Source of the DNA: an uncultured Ruminococcus sp.
GTDB taxonomy: Bacteria > Bacillota > Clostridia > Oscillospirales > CAG-272
Direction of reading: 5' to 3'
Length of the DNA stretch: 7,885 bases
Assembly (NCBI GenBank): GCA_902778985.1
Contig: CACYZS010000046.1
Location: 1 to 7,885 of the forward strand
Both the position numbers and the translations under genes were made by a program. The notes below the pieces were generated by a model. It was not told the DNA's origin. It was given only the letters and a program-made list of their open reading frames with translations, and made no database searches. Of the stretch, positions 5,478-7,885 are shown piece after piece. Each line of letters begins with the position of its first letter. The stretch's first letter is position 1.

Positions 5478-7585
5478 TGGTCACGCTGGCAAAGAACGCG
5501 GGCTTCTGCTTCGGCGTCAAGCGCGCCGCGGAGATGACCGAGGAACTGTTAAAGGAACCCGGGCTCAGGATCTATACGCTCGGCGACCTGATCCACAATC
5601 GGCTGTACCTGTCTTCGCTTGCCGAACGGGGCGTCCGTTCGGTCGGGTTTGACGAAGTCGAGGCGATCGCGGCGTCGACCGAAACCGACGGGGCAGCCGC
5701 GCTCGTGATCCGTGCCCACGGGATCCCGCGGGAGCAAAACGAAGCGCTTCTCACTTTAGCCGAACGCTATCCCGCTTTTCGCGTGTACGATATGACCTGC
5801 CCCAACGTCAAGCGTATCCACAAGATCGCAGCGGAAAATACCGGCGACGACACCGTCTTTTTCCTCTACGGTTCCCCGTCCCACCCCGAACCGATCGGGA
5901 TCATGTCCTACGCCAAGGGAGAAAAGGCGATCTTCTCCGATGAAGAAGAGTTAAAGAAACTTCTTCAAAGCACCCATACCGAGGGAAAGCGGCTTGTTTT
6001 TGCCAGTCAGACGACGCAAAACCTGCTTCTGTGGAAAAAAACTCAAAAAATAATTCAAAAACTATATACAAACTCGATTTTTTTTGATACAATATGTAGT
6101 GTTACGGAAAATCGGCAGAAGGAAGCCATCGCTCTGGCGGAAGCGTCGGATTGCATGATCGTGATCGGCAGCAGCGAGAGTTCCAACACGCGGCATCTGT
6201 TTGATCTTTGCTCTTCGAGATGTCCCCAAACGTACCTGATCGAATCGGTGGATCAGTTACAAAACGTCCCGCGAAAACCCGGTTCACGTACATCAATAAC
6301 CGCCGGTGCTTCCACACCGGGCGGTATCATTACGGAGGTATACCAAACCATGGAAGAGAAACTCGAAAACTTCGAGGAACTGCTGAACGACTCTTTCAAA
6401 ACATTACATACAGGAGAAACTGTGACCGGAACCGTGACGGCTATCGACGCCACCGGTATCTACCTTGATCTCGGTATCAAACAGACCGGGTTCATCGCCG
6501 CCGACCAACTGTTCGCGGATAACGACAAAGTGAATCCTGCTGAAGTGTTTAAGCCCGGCGACGAAGTCAAAGCGTTCGTCATTCGCGTCAACGACGGCGA
6601 GGGTATGGTCACCCTTTCCAAGAAGCGCGTCGACGCCGACAAGAGTTGGATCTCGATCGAAGAGGCATACAAAGACGGCACGATCCTTGAAGGAAAAGTC
6701 ACCGAAATCGTCAAGGGCGGTCTCGTGATCGCGATCGACAAGCACTCGATCTTCATTCCCGCAAGCCACAGCGGAGTTCCGAAGGACGGCGATCTGAACG
6801 TTCTTCTCGGGACCACGCAGCGTTTCAAACTGATCGAACTCGACGACACGAGAAAACGGGCTCTCGGCTCGATCCGTATCGTCAAGCGCGCCGAGCGTGC
6901 GGAAGCCGAGGCGGCTCTCTGGTCTACGCTCGAGGTCGGTCAGCGTTTCAAGGGAACGGTCAAGAACCTTACCTCTTACGGTGCGTTCGTCGACATCGGC
7001 GGCATCGACGGTATGGTCCACAACTCCGAACTGTCCTGGAAGCGGATCAAGCATCCGTCACAGGTCGTTTCGGTCGGACAGGAGATCGAGGTCTACATCA
7101 AGGAACTCGACCCCGAAAAGAAGCGCATTTCGCTCGGTTACAAGACCGAGGATATGGACGTCTTCTCGGTCTTCGCCGCCAACCACAACGAGGGCGACGT
7201 CGTTTCCGCGAAGATTGTTTCGATCATGCCCTTCGGCGCCTTTGCCGAGGTTGCTGACGGCGTTGACGGTCTGATCCACATCTCGCGTCTGTCTCGCGAG
7301 AAGGTCGCGAAGCCCGAAGACGTCGTCTCAGTCGGACAGGTCGTCGACGTGAAGATCACCGAGATCGACCGTGAGAACCGGAAACTCGGTCTCTCGATCC
7401 GCGCGATCGAAGAAGAGAAAGCCCGCGCCGAGGAAGCGGTCGCACGCGAAGCCGAGAAGGCGGAGCGTGAAGCCGCCGCAAAAGCCGCTGCATTCGTTCC
7501 TTACATCCCGGCCGCGGAATCATTGCAGCATTTTACTGCAGTTTTTCAAAGTCACTTGCCGGATGTTTGCACAGCGGGCATATGA
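5477..7585 (+). CDS. ispH/rpsA: 4-hydroxy-3-methylbut-2-enyl diphosphate reductase (IspH) fused to ribosomal protein S1
   Basis: A 702-residue fusion of a kind known from Clostridia. Residues 1 to about 290 are IspH, last enzyme of the MEP isoprenoid pathway. The three Fe-S cysteines are C11 (GFCFGV), C108 (MTCPN) and C207 (DTICSVTENRQ). Substrate-pocket motifs are H40, H81, SHPE (135-138), SQTTQN (178-183), SSESSNT (232-238) and ASTPGG (278-283). Residues 292-702 are S1-like RNA-binding protein with four S1 repeats at about 310-382, 400-470, 484-556 and 570-643. The second repeat is the most divergent; the third and fourth carry YGAFVDIGGIDGMVHNSELS and FGAFAEVADGVDGLIHISRL. Then comes an Ala/Glu-rich helix (645-673). 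The final 17 residues are antisense to the neighbouring gene and look non-native. The start overlaps the cmk-plsC stop by 1 nt (TGATG). A weak AGGA lies 12 nt upstream, so coupling is likely. Confidence 0.94.
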   Translation: MVTLAKNAGFCFGVKRAAEMTEELLKEPGLRIYTLGDLIHNRLYLSSLAERGVRSVGFDEVEAIAASTETDGAAALVIRAHGIPREQNEALLTLAERYPAFRVYDMTCPNVKRIHKIAAENTGDDTVFFLYGSPSHPEPIGIMSYAKGEKAIFSDEEELKKLLQSTHTEGKRLVFASQTTQNLLLWKKTQKIIQKLYTNSIFFDTICSVTENRQKEAIALAEASDCMIVIGSSESSNTRHLFDLCSSRCPQTYLIESVDQLQNVPRKPGSRTSITAGASTPGGIITEVYQTMEEKLENFEELLNDSFKTLHTGETVTGTVTAIDATGIYLDLGIKQTGFIAADQLFADNDKVNPAEVFKPGDEVKAFVIRVNDGEGMVTLSKKRVDADKSWISIEEAYKDGTILEGKVTEIVKGGLVIAIDKHSIFIPASHSGVPKDGDLNVLLGTTQRFKLIELDDTRKRALGSIRIVKRAERAEAEAALWSTLEVGQRFKGTVKNLTSYGAFVDIGGIDGMVHNSELSWKRIKHPSQVVSVGQEIEVYIKELDPEKKRISLGYKTEDMDVFSVFAANHNEGDVVSAKIVSIMPFGAFAEVADGVDGLIHISRLSREKVAKPEDVVSVGQVVDVKITEIDRENRKLGLSIRAIEEEKARAEEAVAREAEKAEREAAAKAAAFVPYIPAAESLQHFTAVFQSHLPDVCTAGI
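6065..6093 (+). promoter_or_regulatory. Candidate internal promoter within ispH, ahead of the S1 part
   Basis: Inside an AT-rich patch of the ispH coding region, TATACA (6065-6070, 4 of 6 to TTGACA), a 17-nt spacer and TACAAT (6088-6093, 5 of 6 to TATAAT) resemble a sigma-A promoter. A transcript from here would begin about 250 nt before the internal start at 6350 and could supply the S1 part alone. AT-rich DNA throws up such matches by chance. Confidence 0.3.
6303..6320 (+). other. Hairpin just upstream of the internal S1 start
   Basis: CCGGTG (6303-6308) pairs with CACCGG (6315-6320) around a 6-nt loop. With one bulged G the stem extends by CG/CG on the outside (6301-6302 with 6322-6323). 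It lies 13 nt before the GGAGG of the internal ribosome site. It falls on the codons for the conserved IspH motif AGASTPGG, so it may be incidental. Confidence 0.3.
6334..6352 (+). promoter_or_regulatory. Possible internal ribosome binding site and start of a free S1 protein
   Basis: GGAGG at 6334-6338 stands 11 nt before ATG 6350, codon 292 of the fusion and in frame. The protein from this point begins MEEKLENFEELLNDSFKTLH, which reads like the natural N-terminus of a stand-alone S1 protein of about 411 residues. Translation from here would release S1 without IspH. The spacing is a little long. Confidence 0.4.
7522..7546 (+). terminator. Weak candidate terminator at the convergent gene ends
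   Basis: ATTGCAG (7522-7528) pairs with CTGCAGT (7536-7542), seven pairs including one T-G, around the loop CATTTTA, followed by T residues to 7546. It would act on plus-strand transcripts, but it lies 40 nt before the S1 stop codon, and the loop contains the stop codon of the minus-strand gene. The stem is short. Confidence 0.22.
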
Positions 7586-7885
7586 AATCTGCCGGAAGCT
7601 CTTCTCCTTCATACACATAGCCGCAGATCTTGCAGACCCAGCCGACCTTGTTTTCTTCAACCGGCTGCGGCTTCGGCTTGATGTGCGCGAAGTAATAAGC
7701 ATAAGTAACGCTCTCGACATCACTGAGCACTCTGCATTCCGTCACCTCGGCAATAAACAGCGTATGTGTCTCAAATTCCTTCTCGTCCACGACCTTCGCG
7801 GAAATAAGCGCGTTGCAGCCTTTTGTCAGATAGAAGAGACCGTTTGCCGACCGCTCAGCATCCGCGTAATCCGCGAATTTGTCGG
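7533..7885 (-). CDS. Flavin reductase-rubredoxin fusion (high-molecular-weight rubredoxin type), 3' part
   Basis: A minus-strand gene enters from the right edge and ends at TAA (complement of 7533-7535); about 117 codons are visible. The upstream part reads RSANGLFYLTKGCNALIS, THTLFIAEVTECRVLSD and SVTYAYYFAHIKPKPQP, the C-terminal half of an FMN-binding flavin reductase (flavoredoxin-like) domain. A short linker leads to a rubredoxin domain: CKICGYVYEGE then FICPLCK, two CxxC pairs that bind one iron, closing with SDFEKLQ. Such fusions pass electrons from NAD(P)H via FMN to the rubredoxin iron and on to flavodiiron proteins, giving oxygen or NO detoxification in anaerobes. A GTG at 7788-7790 is internal, not the start, since the homologous frame continues upstream. 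The 3' end overlaps the S1 frame by 53 nt. Codon use seems less strongly GC-ending than in the operon genes, by eye only. Confidence 0.9.
   Translation of the reverse strand, partial: DKFADYADAERSANGLFYLTKGCNALISAKVVDEKEFETHTLFIAEVTECRVLSDVESVTYAYYFAHIKPKPQPVEENKVGWVCKICGYVYEGEELPADFICPLCKHPASDFEKLQ

Noticed and set aside
6404..7054. A 216-codon minus-strand open frame across the S1 repeats
   Set aside because: It is the mirror image of repeated S1 domains, whose codon bias leaves the opposite strand open. No motif or start signal was seen.
7788..7790. GTG as the start of a short stand-alone rubredoxin on the minus strand
   Set aside because: The flavin reductase homology continues upstream of this codon in the same frame to the window edge, so it is an internal valine.

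Overview
The window looks like a GC-rich chromosomal segment of a clostridial Firmicute (Bacillota, class Clostridia). The basis is gene content and order. A HI0933-type flavoprotein, cytidylate kinase, PlsC acyltransferase and an IspH-ribosomal protein S1 fusion in a row is a layout I associate with Clostridia, as is a flavin reductase-rubredoxin protein. No finer placement is justified from the sequence alone. The organism makes isoprenoids by the MEP pathway, since IspH is present.

Layout. Bases 1-220 are the 3' end of radA, followed by a good intrinsic terminator (227-256). Bases 257-552 hold a truncated nfeD-like gene with an intact Shine-Dalgarno. It abuts, at about 416-430, a short antisense stretch resembling an M14 carboxypeptidase. 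A strong extended -10 promoter overlapping a perfect 8+8 palindrome follows. From 553 to 7585 five genes run head to tail on the plus strand with gaps of at most 13 nt or small overlaps: gltX, a MurR/RpiR-type SIS regulator, a HI0933/BaiN-type flavoprotein, a cmk-plsC fusion and an ispH-rpsA fusion. They probably form one operon from the gltX promoter, with a possible internal promoter in an AT-rich patch in ispH. Bases 7533-7885, minus strand, are the 3' part of a flavin reductase-rubredoxin gene converging on and overlapping the S1 reading frame.

How the genes fit together. The operon mixes core growth functions: charging tRNA-Glu, nucleotide supply (CMP kinase), phosphatidic acid synthesis (PlsC), isoprenoid precursor synthesis (IspH) and translation (S1). 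It also has a sugar-phosphate-type regulator and a flavin oxidoreductase of unsettled role. Two consecutive genes are two-domain fusions, so membrane lipid, isoprenoid, nucleotide and translation functions are linked on two polypeptides.

I see no mobile element, CRISPR array, tRNA or rRNA. I do not claim a wholly new system. The points most worth checking are the cmk-plsC fusion with altered acyltransferase motifs, the signals that could let S1 be made separately from IspH, the AT-rich patch in ispH, and the two ends of the operon block (about 416-430 and 7515-7535), where genes look cut or abnormally joined. The last could be rearrangement or assembly error.
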